DNA of 36,752 bases from an uncultured Candidatus Melainabacteria bacterium (GTDB lineage: Bacteria > Cyanobacteriota > Vampirovibrionia > Gastranaerophilales > Gastranaerophilaceae), in contig CAKVGW010000014.1 of assembly GCA_934747325.1 (NCBI GenBank), forward strand, positions 1-36,752. Direction: 5' to 3'. Of the stretch, positions 30,065 through 36,752 are shown in pieces. How positions within the stretch are numbered: the stretch's first letter is position 1; each line of letters starts with the position of its first letter. The notes under the pieces were generated by a model that searched no databases, was not told where the DNA came from, and saw only the letters and a program-made list of their open reading frames with translations. Both the position numbers and the translations under genes were made by a program.

Positions 30065-31330
30065 ATGTCACTAGTAAATATAATTTCGGCAATCGGTAAT
30101 AATTCAAGCATATACCCGCTTATAGTAAGGGATTGTGGTATCGAAGTTCCTTCAAAAGTAGTCATGACTTATAACCAAAATCTTAAAGATTCAAAACAGA
30201 TGGCTTATAATGCAACGAGAGAACGACTTATTGATGAATACGGAACATCACTTGTTTGGCTTGGCGGGATTCCGGCTGTTGGCGCTATTTGTGATTGGGG
30301 CATTAAAAAATTTGGCTATGATCCGAATGTTAACGTTAGCCTTTTGAAAGAGAATTCTAAACAAGGACTAAAATATAATATTGATAAATTTAAAGAAGTT
30401 GCTCCTGATGAAGCTAAGGCAATGGAAAAGGTCCTTAAAAACAAATCCACTTATCAAAAATTACTTGCGGGTAAATTTGTTTTATCAACAGCTCTTCCGG
30501 TTGCGGTAATGGGATATTTTTTACCAAAATTTAATTTTGCATTGACCGATAAGTTGAGAAAGAAACAAGAAGCGATGAAACCTTTGTACAATGAATTAGA
30601 GAGTGAACTAACTCCATCTTCTCAAACTGAACCTGAGGTTTCTGAATCTCAAACAAAACCTGCTTTTAAAGGGATTTCTGCCTCGTTGGCTAATATGTCA
30701 ACCGTTCACAAAATGGCTTTAACCGACGGCGGTTTAACAGTTGGCAGAGTTGGAACTTCAAGAAACAAATATGAAGCGTTAGAAAACGGTTTCAAAATGT
30801 CAATGATGATGTTTTTAAACTTTGTCGCTCCTATTTGGTTTGCAAAAGGTTTTGATTCATTGTCTAATAAGTTTTTTAAAACAAATGTGAATTTAGACCC
30901 TAATTTATTAAATGATAAAGATTTTTTGACAGAAATTAAGTCTAACAAATTGGAATTACCAAAAGAGGATGTAATAGAATTTTTAGATAAAAATCCTAAT
31001 TCAAAATTTGCTAAATTATCAGAAAAATATTGTGGTGTAAGGTATTTGAAAAACCGAGTACGTGACCCTAGAGCATTTGTAGATGAAAGTCGAGTACAAA
31101 GTTTTCAAAAAGAAATAGAAAAATTTGCAAAACAAGCAACTACAAGTGGTGATGTAGAAAAGTTTGCAAAAAAAGCACTTGTTGCAAAATCTGCAAACAT
31201 TTTGGCAAACGTAGCGTTGAGTAGCTTCTTGTTAGCAGTTGCGCTTCCAAAATTAACATTTATATTGCGCAAAAAAGTTACAGGTTCAGAAGCAGAACCC
31301 GGTTTAATGGGTAGGGATATTAAAGCATAA
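30065..31330 (+). CDS. Hypothetical membrane protein with internal AFKG motif
   Basis: This 421-residue protein is unrecognised. Hydrophobic segments lie at about 62-78 (SLVWLGGIPAVGAICDW), 136-156 (GKFVLSTALPVAVMGYFLPKF), 250-262 (MMMFLNFVAPIWF) and 385-405 (NILANVALSSFLLAVALPKL). A Pro/Ser/Glu linker at about 182-198 leads to PAFKGISAS (199-207). This carries the F(K/Q)G core of the array tags, but in the middle of the protein. A C-terminal coiled-coil region precedes the last membrane segment. AGGAG lies upstream of the ATG. The leader peptide and hairpin upstream suggest regulated expression. Its stop is 6 bases from that of the convergent TPR gene. Confidence 0.75.
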   Translation: MSLVNIISAIGNNSSIYPLIVRDCGIEVPSKVVMTYNQNLKDSKQMAYNATRERLIDEYGTSLVWLGGIPAVGAICDWGIKKFGYDPNVNVSLLKENSKQGLKYNIDKFKEVAPDEAKAMEKVLKNKSTYQKLLAGKFVLSTALPVAVMGYFLPKFNFALTDKLRKKQEAMKPLYNELESELTPSSQTEPEVSESQTKPAFKGISASLANMSTVHKMALTDGGLTVGRVGTSRNKYEALENGFKMSMMMFLNFVAPIWFAKGFDSLSNKFFKTNVNLDPNLLNDKDFLTEIKSNKLELPKEDVIEFLDKNPNSKFAKLSEKYCGVRYLKNRVRDPRAFVDESRVQSFQKEIEKFAKQATTSGDVEKFAKKALVAKSANILANVALSSFLLAVALPKLTFILRKKVTGSEAEPGLMGRDIKA

Positions 31331-31336
31331 AGCTGA

Positions 31337-32617
31337 TTATCCCATTCTTTTCCCGAAAATTTTCTTAAAGAATGCTCTAAAACCGCTATTTTCTGAGCCG
31401 TTTTTGTATTTTTCATAATTATCGGCAACAAATTGGTTTCTTGGGTCAAGCTCTTTTAATTTATCCATATATTCCATAGCACCGTAATTATCTCCGATAG
31501 ATTCTCTGAATTCAGCTAATTTTTGTAATGCGTTTTTGTTTTTAGGGTCAACATCAACCAAGCGTTCGTAGAATTCGCTCGCTTTTGTTTTGTCGCCTTC
31601 AGTTTCAAGTAATATAGCTATAGTTTCAATTAAGTCTACATTTTTATCATTGAACCTGTAAGCGGTTAAATATTCGTTCAACGCAACATCTTTATCGCCG
31701 CGTACAATATTATATTTGCCCCAGTTTACGTGTTCATTGAAGGAATCTTCTAACTTTTCATAAATCAAGGCGCGCATCTGATAAATCAATGGTGAATTCG
31801 GATCAAGTTTTGCGTATTCATCAATTTCTTTAAACGCATCATCTGACATACCTTTTTGGAAATAATATTGAGCTAAAAGTGCGTGGAAAGTTTTATCGTT
31901 TTTATAATTTTTTTGATTGTGTTTAAGGATTTCAAACCCTTCATCATTTTTACCTAAATCAAATAAAGCTCTTGCCTTTGTTAAATCGTGTTGAGTTAGT
32001 TCTAATGCTTTTTCAGGTTGAGAATTTCTAATATAATAACCTGCTAAAATTTCTTCAAAATCTTTGAAGCCGCAATCTTTTCTTCCGCGCTCAAGAATTT
32101 GAATTGCAGAAATTATGCCTTCGTTTTTTTCATAAAGTTCTGCTAATTTTAAATATACAACAGGATTTTTATCATCATAATCTGAAATTTTTAAATATTC
32201 ATCAATGGCATCTGTTATTTTTCCTTGACCCTCACAAAGTCCGGCATATAAATATCTTGCAGGAAGAGCTTCTTGTTGGTCTTTTGCGTGTTCAATCGCT
32301 TTTTTGTAGTCATTTCTGGCATGGCTCATTTGCTGTTGAAGTGCATGCAAATTCCCTCTTAACAAATAATACTTGAACCTATCTTCATTACAAAACAAAT
32401 CAATTAACTGTTCGTGCGCTAAAATATTTGGCGGGTCAATTTCTAAAATCTTGCCATAATAAATCTTTGCATCATCCTTTTTTTCTAAAATTAACGCAAC
32501 ATGCGCAAGTTTGGTCAATAATTCGACATCATTTTGTTTGTGAGAGAGCTGTTTTTTATACTCCGCATAAGCTTCTTCATATTTTTCATCTTGTTCAAGT
32601 TGTTCTGCTAAGTTCAT
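31337..32617 (-). CDS. Tetratricopeptide repeat protein
   Basis: This 426-residue protein is built almost wholly of TPR units of about 34 residues: ANLAEQLEQDEKYEEAYAEYKK-like at the N-terminus (NLAEQLEQDEKYEEAYAEYK), KIYYGKILEIDPPNILAHEQL, RYLYAGLCEGQGKITDAIDEY, VYLKLAELYEKNEGIISAIQ, HALLAQYYFQKGMSDDAFKEI and FYERLVDVDPKNKNALQKLAE. There is no signal peptide or membrane segment, so it is probably cytosolic. The last 20 residues are basic and aromatic (RAFFKKIFGKRMG). TPR domains scaffold protein complexes; the partner is unknown. It lies 9 bases downstream of pth and is probably co-transcribed with it. Confidence 0.9.
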   Translation of the reverse strand: MNLAEQLEQDEKYEEAYAEYKKQLSHKQNDVELLTKLAHVALILEKKDDAKIYYGKILEIDPPNILAHEQLIDLFCNEDRFKYYLLRGNLHALQQQMSHARNDYKKAIEHAKDQQEALPARYLYAGLCEGQGKITDAIDEYLKISDYDDKNPVVYLKLAELYEKNEGIISAIQILERGRKDCGFKDFEEILAGYYIRNSQPEKALELTQHDLTKARALFDLGKNDEGFEILKHNQKNYKNDKTFHALLAQYYFQKGMSDDAFKEIDEYAKLDPNSPLIYQMRALIYEKLEDSFNEHVNWGKYNIVRGDKDVALNEYLTAYRFNDKNVDLIETIAILLETEGDKTKASEFYERLVDVDPKNKNALQKLAEFRESIGDNYGAMEYMDKLKELDPRNQFVADNYEKYKNGSENSGFRAFFKKIFGKRMG

Positions 32618-32626
32618 TTTATTCTC

Positions 32627-33184
32627 CTAGTTAAATTTATTTTGAGCAACTGCCATACCGTCTTTAAAATAACAAGCGATTCCTTCTTTTGCTTTTACAA
32701 TAGCACCCTTTAAAGTTTCTAACTCTTCCTTAGAAAAATTTTGAAGGACAAATACTTCTGAAGGAATGTTAGGTTGAGGTCCTATACCGATTTTTAGTCT
32801 TGCAACATTTTTTGTTCCAAGATGTTGAATAACAGATTTAATACCATTGTGTCCGCCATCAGAACCATTCGGACGGAATCTGATTTTGCCGATTTCTAAA
32901 GACAAATCATCATACACAATCAAAACATCCTCAATCGGTATTTTATAATAATCCATAACCGCACGCACTGCCTCACCGGATAAGTTCATGAAGGTAGTCG
33001 GTTTAATTAATAAATAATCTTCTGTGCCTGTTCTTAAATTTGTCATAAGACATTTAAGACGTGAATTTTCTCTAAAATTCAAATTCTCATTAAGAGCAAA
33101 ACTATCTACAAGCATAAAACCTGCGTTATGCCTTGTGAAAACGTATTTGTCACCTATATTTCCTAAACCTGCGATTAACTTCAT
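32627..33184 (-). CDS. pth: Peptidyl-tRNA hydrolase
   Basis: This 185-residue protein has the usual length for bacterial Pth. It begins MKLIAGLGNIGDKYVFTRHNAGF, with the catalytic His at residue 19. KPTTFMNLSG, LIVYDDLSLEIGKIR and GGHNGIKS carry the conserved Asn, Asp and Asn residues of the active site. RLKIGIGPQP completes the fold. It frees tRNA from prematurely released peptidyl-tRNA in the cytosol. The gene precedes the TPR gene on the same strand, and a REP-like repeat separates it from ffh. Confidence 0.97.
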   Translation of the reverse strand: MKLIAGLGNIGDKYVFTRHNAGFMLVDSFALNENLNFRENSRLKCLMTNLRTGTEDYLLIKPTTFMNLSGEAVRAVMDYYKIPIEDVLIVYDDLSLEIGKIRFRPNGSDGGHNGIKSVIQHLGTKNVARLKIGIGPQPNIPSEVFVLQNFSKEELETLKGAIVKAKEGIACYFKDGMAVAQNKFN

Positions 33185-33213
33185 TTTTTATATCCCTTTT
33201 GGAGGTGAGTAAA

Positions 33214-33246
33214 CCCCTCACCCTAGCCCTCTCCCCAAGAGAGGGA
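33214..33246. repeat. REP-like repeat between ffh and pth
   Basis: CCCCTCACCCTAGCCCTCTC followed by CCCAAGAGAGGG is the clearest copy of the GC-rich palindromic repeat in this window. CCCTCTC and GAGAGGG form its stem. Other copies lie at 23615, 23786, 26223 and 27376. Confidence 0.8.
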
Positions 33247-33264
33247 ATAACCGACGCTTGTCAG

Positions 33265-34656
33265 TTATTTGAACCTTCTCATGTTTTTCATCATTTGATG
33301 AGCCGTAAGATTCGCCCCTGCTTGTCCCATCTTGCCCATCATTGAGCCCATGTTCTTTTTGACATCAGAAAAACCTTTCATCATCTTACGCATTTGTTCA
33401 AATTGATTTATAAATACATTAACATCGTGCAAAGGAAGTCCTGAACCTTCTGCAATTCTTTTTTTGCGTGAAGAATTCATAAGTTCAGGGTGTTCGCGTT
33501 CTTCAGGCGTCATGCTTTGGATAAATACTTCAATGCGTTTAAACTGTTTTTCGCTTTCGTGTGAAAGTTTTTGTCTATCGTCTTTTGAAATTTTTAAACC
33601 CGGAATCATTCCTAAAAGCTGATCCATTGAGCCGAACATTTTCATTTGTGACTGCATTTTTAGAAAATCGTTAAAAGAAAATTCAGCTTTTGCCATTTTC
33701 TTTTCCATTTCTTTTGCAGTCTTTTCATCAAAAACTTCTTGCGCGCGTTCTACAAGTGATACAATATCACCCATTCCTAAAATTCTTGTCGCCATACGTT
33801 CAGGATAAAAATCTTCTAACGCGTTAAGTTTTTCTCCCGTACCGGTTAATTTAATCTGTTTATGCGTACAATAAACGACGCTTAATGCTGCACCACCACG
33901 AGAATCGCCGTCTAATTTTGTTAATACTAAACCTGTAATGCTTAATTGCGCATCAAAATTTTCGGCTACGTTAACAGCTTCTTGACCGGTCATAGAGTCA
34001 ATTACGAGCAATTTTTCGGCAGGATGAAATACTCTATCAATCAAAAGCAATTCTGCCATCATATCAGTGTCAATTTGTAAACGCCCTGCCGTATCTAAGA
34101 TAAGTGTATTAAACCCTTTTTCTTTAGAATAATTAATCGCGTTTTGGATGATTGTCTGAACATCCTTTGAATCATTTTCAGAATAAACTTCAACCCCGAT
34201 TTGCTCGCCCAAAGCTTTTAACTGGGTAATTGCAGCCGGTCTGTAAACGTCACAAGCGACCAAAAGCGGATTTCGGCCTTCTTTTTTAAGTTTAACGGCA
34301 AGTTTAGCAGAAGAAGTTGTTTTACCGCTACCTTGAAGACCAAGCATCATGATTAGATTTGGATGTCCTGAAAAATCAAGTGGTTTGACTTCTTTACCTA
34401 AAAGTTCAATCAATTCGTCATGAACAATTTTTACAAGTTGTTGTGATGGATTAACACCTGCTAAAACATTTTCACCTTCAGCCCTATCTTTAATATTAGA
34501 AATAAAAGCTTTTACAACTCTCAAGTTAACATCAGCTTCCAATAATGCGCGTCTTATTTCGCGCAAAGCCTCTTGCATATTATCCTGAGTCAATTCTTTT
34601 TGGCCTGCAGTTTTAGCAATAATATCTTGTAATTTATCCGATAATGAGTCAAACAT
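33265..34656 (-). CDS. ffh: Signal recognition particle protein Ffh
   Basis: This 463-residue protein has the expected length for Ffh. The N domain is helical (LTQDNMQEALREIRRALLEADVN). The G domain has GLQGSGKTT (106-114), DVYRPAAITQLK (136-147), DTAGRLQ (188-194), TKLDGDSRGGAALSV (near 247) and GMGD. The C-terminal M domain is Met-rich (MRKMMKGFSDVKKNMGSMMGKMGQ) and ends MMKNMRRFK. With 4.5S RNA it binds signal sequences of nascent membrane proteins and delivers ribosomes to FtsY. It lies upstream of pth in the same orientation. Confidence 0.98.
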   Translation of the reverse strand: MFDSLSDKLQDIIAKTAGQKELTQDNMQEALREIRRALLEADVNLRVVKAFISNIKDRAEGENVLAGVNPSQQLVKIVHDELIELLGKEVKPLDFSGHPNLIMMLGLQGSGKTTSSAKLAVKLKKEGRNPLLVACDVYRPAAITQLKALGEQIGVEVYSENDSKDVQTIIQNAINYSKEKGFNTLILDTAGRLQIDTDMMAELLLIDRVFHPAEKLLVIDSMTGQEAVNVAENFDAQLSITGLVLTKLDGDSRGGAALSVVYCTHKQIKLTGTGEKLNALEDFYPERMATRILGMGDIVSLVERAQEVFDEKTAKEMEKKMAKAEFSFNDFLKMQSQMKMFGSMDQLLGMIPGLKISKDDRQKLSHESEKQFKRIEVFIQSMTPEEREHPELMNSSRKKRIAEGSGLPLHDVNVFINQFEQMRKMMKGFSDVKKNMGSMMGKMGQAGANLTAHQMMKNMRRFK

Positions 34657-34742
34657 CTATGATACATCCTTAATTAACGATTTAACTATATGAATTGTAT
34701 CACAAACAAGATGTTGCAAAAATATTAAATCGAAGCTGTAAA

Positions 34743-36209
34743 CTATGAGAATATGCTAAAGTTTGTTTCTATGTTTTTATCTCTAACTGATTCAATACCC
34801 TTAATCATTTCATTGATTGCTGATTGTTCTGTTTCCAAATTTTGCATTCTTTGATCTACTCTTGATTCTTTTTCGTTAATTACGCTCTTTTCATATTCAT
34901 ATTTAACTTGAGCTTCATTTTGAGCATTTGTATCATTTACAGTGAAAATATTATTAAAGTTAGAAGCAATACTGCTATCGTATTCATATTTAGTTTTACC
35001 ATCATTATCCTCCGTGGTTTTCATTGTTGTTATATAATATTGATTGTTTTGCAACATTTGGTTCATATAATCATTGTCTTCAACACTGGCATTAATTTCA
35101 TAACCGTTTTCAACCATAGCAGTGAATAATTGGTCGTAAAATTTAACTTCACTTTCCTGTGTTGCAGTAAGTGATTGGTTGTCTGTGTTGACAGCACTTT
35201 TGTATTCTGATTTTGCATTATTTAACTCAGTTTCTTTTGCGTCATATTCAGCTTTCCAATTTGTCCATTCAGTACTTTGTGTATCTCTGGTTGTATATAA
35301 AGTACTTCCTGTTGAATCGCTGGTAGTTTTCGTTCCTCCATTGTTACAATAAGAACCTAAAATTTCACCAATCATACTTGCAACATTAACTTTATAGTTG
35401 TCACCATCTTTTGTAAAGCCTGTGCCACTATTTTTTAATTGGTCAGATGTTAAGCTGAAAGTAGATTCATAGTTTGTTTGATAAGTTTCGCATGCAGATT
35501 TAAATGCTTTTGCATCATCTTCAGATAAATATCTGCTAATATTTGTTGAAATTGAATTTAAAAGTGTTTTTAATCCTGAGCTTGCTGTGCCTGAATTACC
35601 TAAAGTGACAGTTCCATTAGCTTGTGAGTATAATTTTCCAATATCATAACTTTGAGAATTAAGAGAAATGTTACCGGCTAATGATACAAAATCTTTTTCA
35701 GTTCTATTTTTTATAGGCTCTTTTGCTTCAATTTTATCAAGTTCTTGTTGTAAAGAATTGACTTTTGTTGCTGAACTGTCAACAACTGCACTAGTGCTAG
35801 AAGCGTTGTTTAATGCATCTTTAGAAATTCCTGTTAAACCTGATAAAATTTCTAATCTTGTATCACCTTCATACTTTCCGCCGTTTGCTTTTAGCATTTC
35901 TGCGTATTTTTCATATTTGCTGTCTAACACAACTTGTCCATTAGCGTTTGTCAACAAATATGGTGTATTGTTATTATATGTGTTTGGGCGCATCAAATTT
36001 CCGTAGCTTAAATCAACATAAGTTACACCTGAATTATTTGACCATTTTAAAGTCTTTGTGCTTAGTGCGTCTTGATATTCCTTGGAAACTCTCTTCATAT
36101 CTCTGGAAAGAGAAGTCTTTTGTAAAGACAAATCCTGAAGCGTCCTGCCGATTGTGTTCTTTCGGCTGGTAAGCTGCAATAATCTAACTTGTGATGCTGC
36201 CATTCCCAT
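34743..36209 (-). CDS. Hypothetical coiled-coil protein with MG.AAS..R N-terminus
   Basis: This 488-residue protein is unrecognised. It opens MGMAASQVRLLQLTSRKNTIGRTLQDLSLQK, an amphipathic helical start whose pattern matches the gene at 36390. The body is rich in Asn, Ser and Thr. It ends in a long helix, NLETEQSAINEMIKGIESVRDKNIETNFSIFS. Helical N- and C-termini around a Ser/Thr/Asn-rich centre are the layout of flagellin- or hook-like export substrates, and similar N-termini recur in related gut bacteria as I remember. No signal peptide is present. It starts with AAAGGAAAG upstream. Function remains unknown. Confidence 0.75.
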   Translation of the reverse strand: MGMAASQVRLLQLTSRKNTIGRTLQDLSLQKTSLSRDMKRVSKEYQDALSTKTLKWSNNSGVTYVDLSYGNLMRPNTYNNNTPYLLTNANGQVVLDSKYEKYAEMLKANGGKYEGDTRLEILSGLTGISKDALNNASSTSAVVDSSATKVNSLQQELDKIEAKEPIKNRTEKDFVSLAGNISLNSQSYDIGKLYSQANGTVTLGNSGTASSGLKTLLNSISTNISRYLSEDDAKAFKSACETYQTNYESTFSLTSDQLKNSGTGFTKDGDNYKVNVASMIGEILGSYCNNGGTKTTSDSTGSTLYTTRDTQSTEWTNWKAEYDAKETELNNAKSEYKSAVNTDNQSLTATQESEVKFYDQLFTAMVENGYEINASVEDNDYMNQMLQNNQYYITTMKTTEDNDGKTKYEYDSSIASNFNNIFTVNDTNAQNEAQVKYEYEKSVINEKESRVDQRMQNLETEQSAINEMIKGIESVRDKNIETNFSIFS

Positions 36210-36337
36210 GATTTGTCCGCTTTCCTTTATAGTTTTCCCTTTTGTATTATATATATCGGCACAATTTGTTGAAAACTTTAATAATTTTGGGAAATCGTTA
36301 CAAAAATTAACATATTTTTATCAATTGTGAATAAACA

Positions 36338-36370
36338 AAAAACTCTTCGTTTAACTTACGAAGAGTTTTT
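36338..36370. terminator. Bidirectional intrinsic terminator
   Basis: AAAAACTCTTCG (36338-36349) and CGAAGAGTTTTT (36359-36370) form a perfect 12-bp stem with a 9-nt loop. It gives a U-run on both strands and lies 19 bases after the stop of the gene at 36390. Confidence 0.85.
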
Positions 36371-36389
36371 ATGTGAATTAAAATTTATC

Positions 36390-36725
36390 TTATCTGCCAA
36401 AGTTATAAGTGAAAGAACTTTGAATTGCTGAATCAACTGCACCTTGAGCGGATTGTAATTCAGTATCAACCATCTTCAACCTTGTTTGATATTCTTGCAT
36501 TTGTAAATCTAATTTTTTCTCTAAAACAATGAGTTTATCTCGTCGTGCTTCCAACTGTTTCACTGCCGGATTATCAGGATCTAAGTCATTACCTAGAGCC
36601 ATAATTTCATCAGAAGACGCAACCAATTCCATCTTGGCAGATGCAATCCACTGCACTTTTGTTTCCAGCGATATCTTATATGCTGTTAAGTACATCATCC
36701 TGAAACTTGAGGCTATTAATCCCAT
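36390..36725 (-). CDS. Small coiled-coil protein with MG..AS..R N-terminus
   Basis: This 111-residue protein is unrecognised. The N-terminus MGLIASSFRMMYLTAYKISLE shares MG.xAS..R...LT..K with the protein encoded at 34743. Residues about 60-95 form a charged coiled coil (QLEARRDKLIVLEKKLDLQ, then RLKMVDTELQSAQ). The end is SAIQSSFTYNFGR. Size and all-helical character recall small structural subunits of export systems, but no family is recognised. The start is complete within the window, with AAGGAA upstream of the ATG on the minus strand. A strong terminator follows. Confidence 0.75.
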   Translation of the reverse strand: MGLIASSFRMMYLTAYKISLETKVQWIASAKMELVASSDEIMALGNDLDPDNPAVKQLEARRDKLIVLEKKLDLQMQEYQTRLKMVDTELQSAQGAVDSAIQSSFTYNFGR

Positions 36726-36752
36726 AACACACGTTCCTTATCTTGTTTCGTT

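Noticed and set aside
29915..31330. Histidine biosynthesis operon
   Set aside because: Only the leader looks histidine-related; the downstream protein has membrane segments and no his enzyme motif.

Overview
The window is AT-rich, densely coded bacterial DNA. The core genes (era, pth, ffh, an rlhA-type U32 protein, initiator tRNA) sit among many hypothetical proteins that share short N-terminal tags such as MKIQ..QN.NTNF.G. That style, and the MG.xAS..R..xLT.xK starts near the right edge, suggest a gut Gastranaerophilales/Melainabacteria-type genome (non-photosynthetic cyanobacterial lineage). The assignment is inference from recalled protein style, not from a marker search.

Layout. (1) 1-9812: a same-strand tandem array of at least seven related genes, the first cut by the window edge, plus one unrelated tagged gene. 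The family combines an N-terminal tag, a short FEV/QVG domain, a variable membrane or ankyrin-like middle and a conserved C-terminal module. A hairpin with arms ending TTGAA/TTCAA and a constant 9-nt loop recurs in five of the junctions. (2) 9865-12144: a radical SAM gene on the minus strand, divergent from a small gene that encodes a duplicated HYLAKNKINRTF peptide under a strong promoter. (3) 12261-22359: an integrative element of about 10.0 kb inserted in the initiator tRNA-fMet gene. It is bounded by a perfect 51-bp direct repeat of the tRNA 3' half. It carries a Hachiman-like defence pair (hamA nuclease, hamB helicase), a tyrosine integrase translationally coupled to a serine recombinase, an HUH-type Rep-like protein with an excisionase-like partner, an unrecognised three-gene cassette, and an XRE regulator. 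(4) 22446-36725: chromosomal genes: rlhA-like, a large alanine/lysine-rich hypothetical, era, a GH13 enzyme, a membrane protein behind a histidine-rich leader peptide, a TPR protein, pth, ffh, and two coiled-coil proteins with a shared N-terminal motif.

How it works together. The tRNA element explains the otherwise foreign block: integrase and Xis-like protein for mobility, Rep-like protein with a candidate origin for replication, and cargo at both ends. Its left cargo is the Hachiman pair with its own promoter. Its right cargo is the unknown cassette, divergent from a regulator with palindromic operators between them. Outside the element, GC-rich palindromic REP-like repeats (CCCYCACCCYARCCCTCTCCC type) are scattered between genes, and two copies are read in frame inside rlhA. 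All family calls rest on motifs read by eye; no database search was possible.
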